DNA of 64,000 bases from Sphingobacteriales bacterium (GTDB taxonomy: Bacteria; Bacteroidota; Bacteroidia; Chitinophagales; LD1), in assembly GCA_018262795.1 (NCBI GenBank), contig JADFDM010000004.1:123155-187154 (forward strand). Direction: 5' to 3'. A program made the translations under genes and the position numbers. Positions within the stretch are counted from its first letter, which is position 1. Every line of letters starts with the position of its first letter. The notes beneath the pieces are model-generated. The model had not been told where the DNA came from and made no database searches. It saw only the letters and a list, made by a program, of their open reading frames with translations. Below, piece by piece: positions 10,804 to 21,044 of this stretch.

Positions 10804-11393
10804 TTTTCAATCATTTTCAAAAGTCCGTTTAATACAATCTTTCCATCGCTCGCCAGATTTGATTTGTTGCTGGAAAGTTTCCATTTCAAGACGACCATTC
10901 TCATACTTCCCATGATAATAGTAGTGATAGAATCTGCCCCTAAGACTTTACTGTACAAGCCTTCTTTTTGACCTCTTACTATAAGTTCATTGATATTGGT
11001 TTGCATTAATGCCATTACTGCGGCAACCTTATCGCTTAAATCTTTATTGAACTGAAATATACCTTCCGAAAAAATGACACTGACGATAGAAGGTTTGTTT
11101 ACAAAGGTGTTTAGTTGCGAGGTAAATATTTGTTTTAAAAGTTTGGAGGGGTGCTCTTCCTCATTCGTTATTATTTGACCAATCCGCTCATTCATTTCTA
11201 AAATGAAATAGGTCAAAAGCCCAAGCATAATTTCATTTTTACTTTTAAAGTGGCGGTACAATGCCGCCTCTGATAAATTCAAATCAGCCGACAAATTTTT
11301 AATTGTCAACTCCTGTATTCCGAACTTGTCAATGCGAATAGTTGCCGCTTCCATTATTTCTATTTGCCTTTCGGTAAACGCCTTATTTTTCAT
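10800..11393 (-). CDS. TetR/AcrR-family transcriptional regulator
   Basis: N-terminal HTH TERQIEIMEAATIRIDKFGIQELTIKNLSADLNLSEAALYRHFKSKNEIM. Confidence 0.92.
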   Translation of the reverse strand: MKNKAFTERQIEIMEAATIRIDKFGIQELTIKNLSADLNLSEAALYRHFKSKNEIMLGLLTYFILEMNERIGQIITNEEEHPSKLLKQIFTSQLNTFVNKPSIVSVIFSEGIFQFNKDLSDKVAAVMALMQTNINELIVRGQKEGLYSKVLGADSITTIIMGSMRMVVLKWKLSSNKSNLASDGKIVLNGLLKMIEK

Positions 11394-11796
11394 GTGTCAA
11401 TTTTAAGCTAATAAACGAAACTCCGAACCACACTACTGCAGCCGTCATGGCAACGGCTCCTATTAATACAAGTGCCGGAGGTACCCCTAAATATACTTCG
11501 GTTAAAATTCCTATGGGCATTAGCAAGCCTATTAAGGACAACCATGAGATAGCTTTCACATTTTTAAGTTGACCTCTGAAATGGAGTAAAAGATAGCCGA
11601 TCAAAATATTTAAAAAGGCAAATAAATTACCGTGAACGTGTGCTAATCTCACTTCAAAATGTTTGCCCAATGAATATGAGTTTACCCATTCTTCTTTTCC
11701 GGGAGCAAAGTCCCGAAGGTAAATTAAGAGAAAGCCATAAGCCATAAAAAAGCCCATTGTGAGGAACCCTATTGCTATGTTGTATTTACCGTTCAT
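11383..11796 (-). CDS. Integral membrane protein, first gene of efflux operon
   Basis: 137 aa, four hydrophobic segments, HVHGNLFAFLNILIGYLLL; overlaps tetR. Confidence 0.6.
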   Translation of the reverse strand: MNGKYNIAIGFLTMGFFMAYGFLLIYLRDFAPGKEEWVNSYSLGKHFEVRLAHVHGNLFAFLNILIGYLLLHFRGQLKNVKAISWLSLIGLLMPIGILTEVYLGVPPALVLIGAVAMTAAVVWFGVSFISLKLTHEK

Positions 11797-11812
11797 TTTT
11801 TCTGTATTTACA

Positions 11813-11834
11813 TGTAAGTAAGTATTCGCTTACA
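11813..11834. promoter_or_regulatory. Candidate TetR operator (imperfect palindrome) upstream of efflux operon
   Basis: tgtaagtaagtattcgcttaca, GTAAG half-sites in inverted arrangement, just 5' of the first operon gene. Confidence 0.5.
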
Positions 11835-12100
11835 AAGATAATAGAAAATTTTACTTGCGCACAAGTCTTTCACAAAAGAAATTTTACTTGCATTGAAAAA
11901 AACTCTTTTGAAGTAGAGAGTGAGTTTTGCTGGTGCCACCGAATCGAACACCACCGAGCTTCTAACCGTTAATGCAGAAATACCAATCCCGAAGAGTTCG
12001 GCTAAGAAAATAATAGGCCATTCGTCTGGCGTAGTATGATAGCCATCAACTTGCATTTTCTTAGCTGAATAGGTTTACTTTATTCAATCAAATTTTGTTT

Positions 12101-12715
12101 ATGAAATTGAAATACGCCATTAACTTACATAAAGGAAGCACTGCCTTTTTTGTATTGGGTCTAATGTTCTATTACAATAACTTTAGCACAGGAGCTTGGG
12201 TGTATCTGGCGCTTCATGGGAGCTACGGCTTTTTATGGCTACTCAAGGATCGGGTATTCCCCGATAAACAGTGGGAGGAAAAGGTATCGGTGGGCTATGC
12301 CTTATTTGCTTTTGTGGCTCTCGGGCTTTACTGGATAGCGCCTTGGCTGCTGATACACGATTATCGCGAACCACAGGGAGCAATCCTCGCTGCTGCCATT
12401 TCATTGAATATGTTTGGGGGAGTATTACACTTTGGAAGCGATGCTCAAAAATACTTTACGTTACAATATCGAAAAGGACTTATTACAGAAGGTTTCTTTG
12501 CCCGCTGCCGCAATACTAATTACTTAGGGGAGTTAATGATCTACTGTGGTTTTGCTCTGCTCACGCTCAGTTGGATGGGTTTCATTGGGATTGCTGTATT
12601 TTTCGCGGGAGCCTTTGTGCCTAACATGCTGAAGAAGGATAAAAGCATTTCTCGATATCCGGAGTTTGCTGCATATAAGGAGCGCTCAGGACTATTTTTT
12701 CCTAAGATGTGGTAA
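12101..12715 (+). CDS. DUF1295/isoprenylcysteine methyltransferase-like membrane protein
   Basis: ITEGFFARCRNTNYLGELMIYCGFALLTLSW and C-terminal SRYPEFAAYKERSGLFFP; start adjusted to ATG at 12101. Confidence 0.65.
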   Translation: MKLKYAINLHKGSTAFFVLGLMFYYNNFSTGAWVYLALHGSYGFLWLLKDRVFPDKQWEEKVSVGYALFAFVALGLYWIAPWLLIHDYREPQGAILAAAISLNMFGGVLHFGSDAQKYFTLQYRKGLITEGFFARCRNTNYLGELMIYCGFALLTLSWMGFIGIAVFFAGAFVPNMLKKDKSISRYPEFAAYKERSGLFFPKMW

Positions 12716-12808
12716 GGTATAAGGTGGCGTTAACGGAGATGCAAATATTCTCCTTAATGAATAGAACTGAATGAAATGCTTCCATACCCTGCTACATCAA
12801 CCATAGAA

Positions 12809-13780
12809 TTACCAGCCCAGCAGGTAAGCAAAGATGAGAGGTGCCACAATAGTAGCATCGCTTTCAACAATAAACTTAGGAGTATCTATCCCTAATTTTC
12901 CCCAAGTGATTTTTTCGTTGGGCACGGCACCTGAATACGAACCATAAGAAGTGGTAGAATCACTTATCTGACAGAAATAACTCCAAAAAGGCACATCGTG
13001 CCAGCCTAAATCCTGATACATCATTGGCACCACACATATTGGGAAGTCACCGGCTATGCCACCGCCAATCTGAAAAAAGCCGACCCCTTTACCCCCACTG
13101 TTGGCGCGATACCAATCGCTGAGCCACACCATATACTCAATACCCCCCTTAACTGTAGTAGGCTTCAATTCATTTTTAATACAGTAAGAGGCAAAGATGT
13201 TGCCCATCGTGCTGTCCTCCCATCCGGGGCAGATAATTGGAAGATTTTTTTCGGCAGCGGCCAGCATCCAACTGTGCTTGGGGTCTATTTCGTAATACTG
13301 TTCTAACACACCACTTCGCAACATTTTGTACATGTATTCATGCGGTAGATAGCGTTCGCCTTTGTCATCTGCTTCTTTCCATAGTTCAAAAATGTGTTTC
13401 TGCAATCTGCGAAACGCTTCTTCTTCAGGAATACAAGTATCGGTGACGCGATTAAAGCCGTGCTCTAGCAAATCCCATTCTTCTTTGGGGGAAAGATCGC
13501 GGTAATTAGGCACTCGTTTATAATGGCTGTGTGCCACTAAGTTCATCAAGTCTTCTTCCAGATTGGCTCCGGTGCAGGAGATAATTGCCACTTTATCGTG
13601 GCGTATCATTTCTGCTAACGAAATGCCCAGTTCAGCAGTGCTCATAGCACCGGCAAGGGTAATCATCATCTTGCCACCCTCCGCCAAATGAGTTTCGTAG
13701 CCCTTGGCCGCATCTACCAAAGCGGCTGAGTTAAAGTGTCGGTAATGATGCAAGATAAAATCGCGGATAGGAGAAGCCAT
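12809..13780 (-). CDS. Deoxyhypusine synthase family protein
   Basis: DHS-like fold motifs: GGKMMITLAGAMSTAELG, ISCTGANLEEDL, ICPGWEDSTMGN, FFQIGGGIAGDFPI, SYSGAVPNEKITWGKL, VESDATIVAPLIFAYLL. Confidence 0.85.
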   Translation of the reverse strand: MASPIRDFILHHYRHFNSAALVDAAKGYETHLAEGGKMMITLAGAMSTAELGISLAEMIRHDKVAIISCTGANLEEDLMNLVAHSHYKRVPNYRDLSPKEEWDLLEHGFNRVTDTCIPEEEAFRRLQKHIFELWKEADDKGERYLPHEYMYKMLRSGVLEQYYEIDPKHSWMLAAAEKNLPIICPGWEDSTMGNIFASYCIKNELKPTTVKGGIEYMVWLSDWYRANSGGKGVGFFQIGGGIAGDFPICVVPMMYQDLGWHDVPFWSYFCQISDSTTSYGSYSGAVPNEKITWGKLGIDTPKFIVESDATIVAPLIFAYLLGW

Positions 13781-13846
13781 AATTTTAGTTTTTGAATGGA
13801 TGGCGAAGGAAAGAATTTTTCTGAAATGGAAGAAAGGTGCGAAGAC

Positions 13847-16597
13847 CTATTCCTCTTTCAACATTCTGAAAACGGAAACTCCTTTCTCTGTTTCTACACG
13901 CAGCAGGTATATGCCGGCAGGAAGTGAAGGCATTTGTCTAGTAATCTGATTCGCTTCCGGATTTATCTGGTGAATGGTGCGCCCTGCAATATCGGTCAGT
14001 GTTATTTGCTGCATTCTGTCTAAAGAACTTTGTACAGTCAGCGATGAAGTAAACGGATTGGGGTAGATGTGTATTCCGTCAACCGATAGGTGGCTCAATC
14101 CTGTAGTTGTAATAGCGATGGTGTCGAGAGATGATTGAGAACAGCCCGCACTATCTCGCAGTTGCAATTGCACTACATAGCTTCCATCGCTCGGGTAAGT
14201 GTGTGACGGACTGATGGATGTGGACGTGTCCCCATCACCAAAATTCCATTGATACTGAGCGGCTCCCTGCGCGGGATGGAAACTATATGTTAAGCTACTG
14301 TCGGTAGTCCATGTAAATGCAGCATCCGGTAGCGGCAGGTTATATACTATGGCACTGTCAGCCGCTTGGCATCCGTTGCTATCCGTTACCGTGAGGCTAT
14401 AAAGTCCCGTTTGCGAAACTTGTATTGTCTCCAATGTGTCACCTGTATTCCATTTATAAGTAACAAAACTGTCGCCCAATAACTGAATACTGTTGCCATC
14501 ACAGAAAGCGGTATCGTTACCCAGCGAAAATATCGGTAAAGGATAAAACTGAATGGTTATACTGTCGGCTCCCACACAGCCGAATTCATCGCTAACGGTT
14601 ACGTGGTAATTTCCGGTATGATTGACCTGAATGGCATTTTGTAGGTGGCCGGTACTCCATTGGTAATTGTCGAAAGCCCCCGGATACAGCACCACGGTAT
14701 TGCCTGAACAGAGAGCCGTATCAGCACCTATGTTTACGGATAGATTTAATATTGGGATGGCGTTGAACTGTGCATCTAACCAGGTTAACCTATCGCTGAT
14801 CCATCCCTTTAGTCGCTGTATTTCTTCTGCATACGTTTGTGGGAGAGGAGTGGGTTCCGGCCAAGTGCCTACGCCTAAAATGGGCCATTGCACAAAGTTG
14901 CGTTGTTGTGCTTCATCAATGGAAGCAACCGTGGAATCAATAAAAGCATATAGAGAATCTTTATGGAGGGAAGTCTGTCGCAAAGAGAACCAACGGCAAC
15001 GCACATGTTCGCGGAAGAGAGTATCCGTCATCATCCTTTCCCAATAGGCGGGAACGGCATCGCCCGCACAAACATAATCGTGATTGTAAGCCCACCCGGT
15101 GTCAAATTGTGCTTCGCAGTAATTGGCATTCATCCAAGCAATATCGTAATCCCATGCGGGGCCTGCCTTCAATTTCCCTCCTTTGCTTTGTTTATCCTTA
15201 TGGAAAAAAGTGCTGAGGCGATAGCCATCTACATTCTTGCTCAACTCATTCAGGAACATGTAATCCATGAAGGTTCGCTCGCCTGCAAATCTGCGGAAGC
15301 CGATAGTGAGGTTTTGGTAATCGGGGCCGAACAGCGCTGTTTCAAAACTATCCATGTACTGCTGTATGTAGTTCTTCTGTGCCGGTTGTATCTCTGTTTC
15401 ATTCGGATATTCATATTGCACGAATATATGATCGCTGCCTGTGGTGTTGGAAGGAGGATAGTTAGAGTAGAATCCATCGCCACCACTTCCGGTAAACTTG
15501 TCAATCTTCACAATATAGCCACCTGTTAGTTGATCCCCGGTAGTATCCCAAGCATTCAGTTTTGCGATGTCAACCCGATTGGGGTCGCGTTTTATTTTTT
15601 CCATCAGTGCATATACTCCCAGGTATTGATCGTTCAAGAATACTTCGCAGAACCTTGTTTTTGGCGCATAGTGGCCCATGTTGTTGAACAACTGATACGC
15701 GAGCACATTTCTCATTAGCGTTTTGTCGTAATAGTTGGCATTGAGTATCCAGTCGCTTTGCGCTGGAAGCCCCAGAAAGCCGGTGTCTATTTCATTATTA
15801 GCGCTGTCCCAAGTTTCAAAACCATAGGATTTTTTAGGAGCCGAGCCGGAAGAAGAACCTCTTCTTTCAATTCCTATGTTTCCCGAATAAGCGTACACGG
15901 AGTCGCTGAAATAATTTCTTACAGAAGGGCCGTTGTAAATCAGTTGAAAGTCGGAGGCGATTTTTGGCTCATCAGGAATGGATTGGCCGTGTGTATTTAT
16001 TTTTATGATCGGCAGATTGCTGGAAAAGGGAGGGGGAGAAACCGCAGGTGCGTTGCCGAAGCGAATACTCCATGAACTAAGGCTGCCCTGATAGGGGTAA
16101 TGATGATCGCGCACTTTCAAATACCAAGTGCCATTGCCGTTTTGCCCGTTGTTGAACCCTCCCAAATCGCCTTGTGGGTGAAAACTGCCATTGAAGGGGG
16201 CCGAGCCGGTGGCAATAGGAGTGGTGTAAGTATTTTTGAACCCCGTGTTGGTGAAATTATTTCCCGTGCCGCCTACTCCATTAAAAATCAGTACATCGGT
16301 TCCGTCAGGCGACACGAGGTGCACTTCTAAGTCGGCATCGTTGTTATGCGAAATGCTCAAGGTCAGTTTTTCAAAACCCCAAGCGGTATTCAAATTGGTT
16401 TGGTTTAGTCCGGTCACGGTGCATGAAAAGGAAGTCCAACTATTGTTATCGGGAATAGTGCCCGTGTTGCCGTTAAAAGTTTGGGTGGCTTGTCCCGAAA
16501 TAAATAGCGAGAACAACATACATCCAATAAGAAACGCAAAACTCTTTGGCATAAGCAGAAACGAAATATAGTCTTTTTGCCACTTCCGCAAATACAA
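13847..16597 (-). CDS. CotH kinase-family protein with N-terminal P-domain, PKD-like and C-terminal T9SS sorting domains
   Basis: P-domain DADLEVHLVSPDGT...WYLKVRDHHYPYQGSLSSWSIRF; CotH-like LMEKIKRDPNRVDIAKL...GGYIVKIDKF...AGPAWDYDIAW; C-terminal IYPNPFTSSLTVQS...GIYLLRVETEKGVSVFRMLKE. Confidence 0.85.
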   Translation of the reverse strand: MYLRKWQKDYISFLLMPKSFAFLIGCMLFSLFISGQATQTFNGNTGTIPDNNSWTSFSCTVTGLNQTNLNTAWGFEKLTLSISHNNDADLEVHLVSPDGTDVLIFNGVGGTGNNFTNTGFKNTYTTPIATGSAPFNGSFHPQGDLGGFNNGQNGNGTWYLKVRDHHYPYQGSLSSWSIRFGNAPAVSPPPFSSNLPIIKINTHGQSIPDEPKIASDFQLIYNGPSVRNYFSDSVYAYSGNIGIERRGSSSGSAPKKSYGFETWDSANNEIDTGFLGLPAQSDWILNANYYDKTLMRNVLAYQLFNNMGHYAPKTRFCEVFLNDQYLGVYALMEKIKRDPNRVDIAKLNAWDTTGDQLTGGYIVKIDKFTGSGGDGFYSNYPPSNTTGSDHIFVQYEYPNETEIQPAQKNYIQQYMDSFETALFGPDYQNLTIGFRRFAGERTFMDYMFLNELSKNVDGYRLSTFFHKDKQSKGGKLKAGPAWDYDIAWMNANYCEAQFDTGWAYNHDYVCAGDAVPAYWERMMTDTLFREHVRCRWFSLRQTSLHKDSLYAFIDSTVASIDEAQQRNFVQWPILGVGTWPEPTPLPQTYAEEIQRLKGWISDRLTWLDAQFNAIPILNLSVNIGADTALCSGNTVVLYPGAFDNYQWSTGHLQNAIQVNHTGNYHVTVSDEFGCVGADSITIQFYPLPIFSLGNDTAFCDGNSIQLLGDSFVTYKWNTGDTLETIQVSQTGLYSLTVTDSNGCQAADSAIVYNLPLPDAAFTWTTDSSLTYSFHPAQGAAQYQWNFGDGDTSTSISPSHTYPSDGSYVVQLQLRDSAGCSQSSLDTIAITTTGLSHLSVDGIHIYPNPFTSSLTVQSSLDRMQQITLTDIAGRTIHQINPEANQITRQMPSLPAGIYLLRVETEKGVSVFRMLKEE

Positions 16598-16668
16598 GTT
16601 TGGGGCGATAAATGAAGGGCTGAGAAAAATAGAAGAATAGGATATCTACTGTTACTGCCTACTCCAAT

Positions 16669-16695
16669 AAAAAAGCCCGTCCTTTCGGACAGGCT
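16669..16695 (-). terminator. Intrinsic terminator downstream of tRNA-Pro
   Basis: Minus strand AGCCTGTCCGAAAGGACGGGCTTTTTT: GC stem-loop followed by T-run. Confidence 0.8.
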
Positions 16696-16704
16696 ATTCT
16701 TCTG

Positions 16705-16778
16705 TCTGGGTGAGAAGATTCGAACTTCCGACCCCTTGCACCCCATGCAAGTGCGCTACCAGGCTGCGCTACACCCAG
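16705..16778 (-). tRNA. tRNA-Pro(GGG)
   Basis: Minus strand cloverleaf CTGGGTG TA GCGC AGCCTGGTA GCGC A CTTGC ATGGGGT GCAAG GGGTC GGAAG TTCGAAT CTTCT CACCCAG A; anticodon GGG; 7-bp acceptor stem pairs. Confidence 0.95.
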
Positions 16779-16952
16779 AAAAAACGAAGAGAGCATCTCC
16801 GCATCTTCTGGTGGCTGCATGTGGGGTCTGATCCACCAAAACAGGGGCGCAAAGATATTAAAAGACCTCACTTGGAAAATAGATGACCAACTGATTTTAA
16901 TTCTTATTTCATTTAGGTAAAACGGTTCTTAAATTCCTCATATTGCAACTCT

Positions 16953-18038
16953 ATGAAGGGTTTATTTTTAGGTTTCTTTTTACTACTGGGCTTTAGTGGA
17001 ACGGCTCAGTTGCAACCGTACAACAAAGCTATGATATGGCGGGGTTTTACTCACAAGTGGACGTATAATCATCGCTGCAACCGTATTGGTGATTATGTGG
17101 TGTACAACGATGGGAAGCCGCAATCTGTACATGTCAGTGCAACGGGCTTAGGGCAGGACAGTACCTATTTTAAATCCTATTATACCTACATAGAGACCCC
17201 TGACGTGGCGTTCAAAGAAGGAAAGATAAGTGTGAAGATTGAGAATAAGGAAAAGCAACTCACCGAAGGTTCAGTATTGGTGAGTATCCCGGCCGATGAA
17301 TGGATGCGAGATAAAGGGAATTACGAAAGTCTTATTAATGGCTTCGATTTGCGGAGTGATGAAGCTGCTGATAAAATACAGTTGATGCGATTATCTATCG
17401 AAGATCCCAATTATTTGCCCAACACCAAAGAGTTGCAATTTACCGTGCACTTCAACTTAGTATTGGACTGCCAGTCGGTGGAGTGCCCTTCTTCTGATAA
17501 CAAAGTCAACTATACCTTGGATGTTTATTATTTGCTGATGGGGTTGGAAGAGTATAATACCAATTCCACCGAAAAGTTTTTTACCCGAAGCTATTCGTGG
17601 GATAAAAAAGCAGATGTGAATGAACGGCCGGAAGAAAAAATGATAGATGGTATCGCTATGCCTATTTTTAATTATGCAACGGTAGGCATAAAGGCTTTTA
17701 GTGTAGTGCTTAACAAAGCGCATTGGCTGTTGCAGTTCAACAATAGTTTTACGCCTATTAAATACGATCCTCAAACCGGAGATATGAAGTTGTCGGTAGA
17801 TTTGCTTTTTAAGGAATGGCAGGAAGGGATGAAGGGGAATCTTGTGATGCCCAAACAGTCGAAATTTGCTGAGAAACGCAAAGGCTGGGTGGTGATGGAT
17901 TCAGATGCGCTGTTGCTTCAGATGAAAGAAGCCGAAATAAATTACATGAAACGTCACGGGCGAATGTTCTGGAGAGGGTACAACAAAAAACCTGAACGGG
18001 ACGATGCCGTTAACGTTGCTGAAATAGCGTTGCATTAA
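16953..18038 (+). CDS. Hypothetical secreted protein
   Basis: 361 aa with signal peptide MKGLFLGFFLLLGFSGTAQ; no family recognised. Confidence 0.6.
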   Translation: MKGLFLGFFLLLGFSGTAQLQPYNKAMIWRGFTHKWTYNHRCNRIGDYVVYNDGKPQSVHVSATGLGQDSTYFKSYYTYIETPDVAFKEGKISVKIENKEKQLTEGSVLVSIPADEWMRDKGNYESLINGFDLRSDEAADKIQLMRLSIEDPNYLPNTKELQFTVHFNLVLDCQSVECPSSDNKVNYTLDVYYLLMGLEEYNTNSTEKFFTRSYSWDKKADVNERPEEKMIDGIAMPIFNYATVGIKAFSVVLNKAHWLLQFNNSFTPIKYDPQTGDMKLSVDLLFKEWQEGMKGNLVMPKQSKFAEKRKGWVVMDSDALLLQMKEAEINYMKRHGRMFWRGYNKKPERDDAVNVAEIALH

Positions 18039-18063
18039 AATACGAAAAGGATATTTTAGCCTC

Positions 18064-20088
18064 ATGCAATTTCTTCACCCTTCGTTTTTGTGGGCATTAT
18101 TAGCATTAGCTATCCCGCTCATTATCCACCTCTTCAATTTTCGAAGGTTTAAGACCATCTATTTTAGCAATGTAAAATTTCTGAAAGAGGTAAAGGAAGA
18201 AACCGCCTCGCGCAGCCGATTGAAACACTTGTTAGTATTAGCCGCCCGACTACTGGCATTGGCTTTTTTAGTTTTTGCCTTCGCCCAGCCTTTTATTCCC
18301 AGCAGCAAAGTACCGCTGAACTCCGGTAAAAAGTTTATCAGTATATACATTGATAATTCCTTTTCGATGAATGCGGTGAGTGGCGGAAAGAGCCTGTTAG
18401 ATAAGGCCAAGCAGGCGGCTGTGGAAATTGCAAAGAACTTTTCTGCCGATGATGAATTTCAATTACTCACCAATGATTTTGAAGGAAAGCATCAGCGCTT
18501 AGTGGGCAAAGAAAGTTTTATCAGCATGGTGGATGAAGTGGAAATATCTCCGGCTGTACGCGATTTGTCGGAGATTACGGTTCGCCAACGCGATGTTTTG
18601 TCGCGGGAAAACAGTAGCAATAAAGTGGCCTATCTTCTCAGCGATTTTCAGAAAAGTCTCGGCACTTTTCAAGTGGATACCGATATGAATTACTATCTCA
18701 TTCCGCTGGCGGCCGATGCGCAAGCGAATGTGTACATTGATACTTGTTGGTTTAGCGAACCCGTGCAGTTGCTAAATCAAACCTTGCATTTAGTGGTGAA
18801 AGTGAGCAATTCAGGAGAGAAGGATATTGAAAACAACCGATTAGTTTTTAAACTGAACGGGCAGACCAAAACCATGAGTGAGTTGAATATTGCTGCCGGT
18901 TCATTCGTGTATGATACGGTCACTTTCGTGACCAATCAATCCGGATGGAATAAGGCGGAACTTTCCATTTCTGATTACCCAATTACTTATGATGATAATT
19001 ATTACCTCGCTTTTAATGTGGTGCAAAAGGTGAAAGTGTTATCTATTGACGATAGCCGTCCCAATCGCTTTCTCGATGCGCTTTTCAAAGATCAAGCTGA
19101 ATTTGAATATACCTCTATAACAAGCGCGGCTTTTGAAGCAGATATGCTGGCGGGAAATCAACTGGTGGTTCTCGACAATCTTACAGCGATTTCTGCGGGA
19201 ATGGCTGCCGCTCTGAATGCCTATATCGCTGAAGGGGGAGCCGTAGTATTGTTCCCGGGCGAAAAATGCGAGATAGATAATTACAATCGTTTCTTGAATA
19301 ATCTTGGAGCTAACTCTATCACCGGTCTTAGTGAGCAGGAACAGGATTTAACGGGCATTAACTTGCAGCAGAATATTTTTAAAGACGTGTTTGAAAAGGT
19401 GCCGGAAAATATGAACCTGCCTCACGTGAAGAAATACTATACCTTATCTCGCTCCGCTACTTCATCTGAAGAAAGTATTCTCACTTTAAAGGACGGCAAT
19501 TCTTTCCTGAGTTTGTATCCTTTTCAAAAAGGTTCGCTGTACGTGTTTGCAGTGCCTTTGAGCAAAGACTTTAGCGAATTGCCCGTACATGCCATTTTCG
19601 TACCGCTTTTATACAAAATGGCCGTGCTCAATATTCACAGTGGGCGTATTGCTTATTTTATTGGCGATAAAACTCGCGTAGAGGTAGAAGCTGTGAAGAC
19701 TTCCGGAGAGCCGGTATATAAAGTGAAAGGGGATAATGTAGAGTTTATTCCGGAGCAGTTTGCTGTCGGCAATAAAATTCTATTGGGATTAAATGAACAA
19801 GTGCGCAAAGCCGGTTTTTATAAGGTGAGCCTTGAAAACACAGAGTTGAATGAAACGCTTGCGCTGAATTTCGACCGCAAGGAATCTGATCTCCGATTTT
19901 TCACTGCGGCTGAGCTGAAAGAAAAATATCCGCAAAAAAATGTAAGCGTAGTGAATGGCGCGAATGCCGAAGTAGCGACTGTGGTGAAGGAGTTAGATCG
20001 CGGCACTTCCCTCTGGAAATGGTGCATCGTCCTAACATTACTTTTCTTGGCATTGGAAGTGGCGCTCTTGCGTTTCTGGAAAGTATAA
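18064..20088 (+). CDS. BatA/VWA-like membrane protein (N-terminal double-TM domain)
   Basis: MQFLHPSFLWALLALAIPLIIHLFNFRRFKTIYFSNVKFLKEVKEETASRSRLKHLLVLAARLLALAFLVFAFAQP is the BatA N-terminal signature; ISIYIDNSFSMNA. Confidence 0.85.
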   Translation: MQFLHPSFLWALLALAIPLIIHLFNFRRFKTIYFSNVKFLKEVKEETASRSRLKHLLVLAARLLALAFLVFAFAQPFIPSSKVPLNSGKKFISIYIDNSFSMNAVSGGKSLLDKAKQAAVEIAKNFSADDEFQLLTNDFEGKHQRLVGKESFISMVDEVEISPAVRDLSEITVRQRDVLSRENSSNKVAYLLSDFQKSLGTFQVDTDMNYYLIPLAADAQANVYIDTCWFSEPVQLLNQTLHLVVKVSNSGEKDIENNRLVFKLNGQTKTMSELNIAAGSFVYDTVTFVTNQSGWNKAELSISDYPITYDDNYYLAFNVVQKVKVLSIDDSRPNRFLDALFKDQAEFEYTSITSAAFEADMLAGNQLVVLDNLTAISAGMAAALNAYIAEGGAVVLFPGEKCEIDNYNRFLNNLGANSITGLSEQEQDLTGINLQQNIFKDVFEKVPENMNLPHVKKYYTLSRSATSSEESILTLKDGNSFLSLYPFQKGSLYVFAVPLSKDFSELPVHAIFVPLLYKMAVLNIHSGRIAYFIGDKTRVEVEAVKTSGEPVYKVKGDNVEFIPEQFAVGNKILLGLNEQVRKAGFYKVSLENTELNETLALNFDRKESDLRFFTAAELKEKYPQKNVSVVNGANAEVATVVKELDRGTSLWKWCIVLTLLFLALEVALLRFWKV

Positions 20089-20979
20089 ATGCTTATGAAA
20101 GTTTCCGGTTTTACTATTGTTCGCAATGCAGTAAAATATGATTATCCGGTGGTGGAGTCTATTACTTCGGCTTTGCCGCTATGTGATGAGTTGATAGTAA
20201 GCGTAGGTAATTCTGAAGATGAAACCCTTTCGCTTATTCAATCTATTCCTTCTTCTAAAATTAAAATTGTGCTCTCGCAATGGGACGATCGTTTGCGCGA
20301 AGGTGGAAAGCTGTTAGCCGCAGAGACGAATAAAGCCAAACAGCAAATTTCTTCTGATGCCGATTGGTGTTTTTACTTACAGGCTGATGAGATTTTACAC
20401 GAACGAGATCAGAACAGTATTCGCCAGGCTATGGCACAGTATCTTGAAGATAAACGAGTAGAAGGGCTGCTTTTTAATTACCGTCATTTCTATGGTTCCT
20501 ATCAATATGTGGCGGATGCTTACAACTGGTATCGAAAAGAAATTCGCATCGTTCGCAACGATCCGCATATTTTTAGTTGGGGCGATGCACAGGGTTTCCG
20601 ATTTAAAGATGATTCCGGCAATGTGCGGAAATTAAGAGTGAAGTTAATAGACGCATCTATCTATCACTATGGCTGGGTGAAAGAACCACAAGCGCAGCAG
20701 CGCAAGCAGGAAAGCTTCCATAAAATGTGGCACGATGATGAATGGATGCAAAAAAATATTGCTAAGGCACAGGAGTTTGATTATAGCCGGATAGATTCAT
20801 TACAACACTTTACCGATTCCCATCCTGCTGTGATGAAAGACAGGATAACCCGTTTTCACTGGCAGTTTGAATTTGATACTACTAAAAGCAAAATGAAATG
20901 GAAGTACCGATTGCGGAGGTGGATGGAGAATAATATTGGATGGAATATGGGCGAATACCGCAATTATGAATTGATATAG
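20089..20979 (+). CDS. Glycosyltransferase family 2-like protein
   Basis: MKVSGFTIVRNAVKYDYPVVESITSALPLCDELIVSVGNSEDETL...WCFYLQADEILHE. Confidence 0.75.
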   Translation: MLMKVSGFTIVRNAVKYDYPVVESITSALPLCDELIVSVGNSEDETLSLIQSIPSSKIKIVLSQWDDRLREGGKLLAAETNKAKQQISSDADWCFYLQADEILHERDQNSIRQAMAQYLEDKRVEGLLFNYRHFYGSYQYVADAYNWYRKEIRIVRNDPHIFSWGDAQGFRFKDDSGNVRKLRVKLIDASIYHYGWVKEPQAQQRKQESFHKMWHDDEWMQKNIAKAQEFDYSRIDSLQHFTDSHPAVMKDRITRFHWQFEFDTTKSKMKWKYRLRRWMENNIGWNMGEYRNYELI

Positions 20980-21044
20980 ATGATATAGACATTCACTTTC
21001 AACCATAAACTTTCGTTGTCGAAAATAAATTCCCACTCATCCTC

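Noticed and set aside
11808-12056. Short ORFs 11772..11972 plus and 11808..12056 minus
   Set aside because: Overlap each other and the probable operon promoter; the minus ORF could be a gene remnant but no family is recognisable.
14667-16571. Series of plus-strand ORFs opposite the CotH gene
   Set aside because: Antisense to a well-supported CotH/P-domain/T9SS gene.
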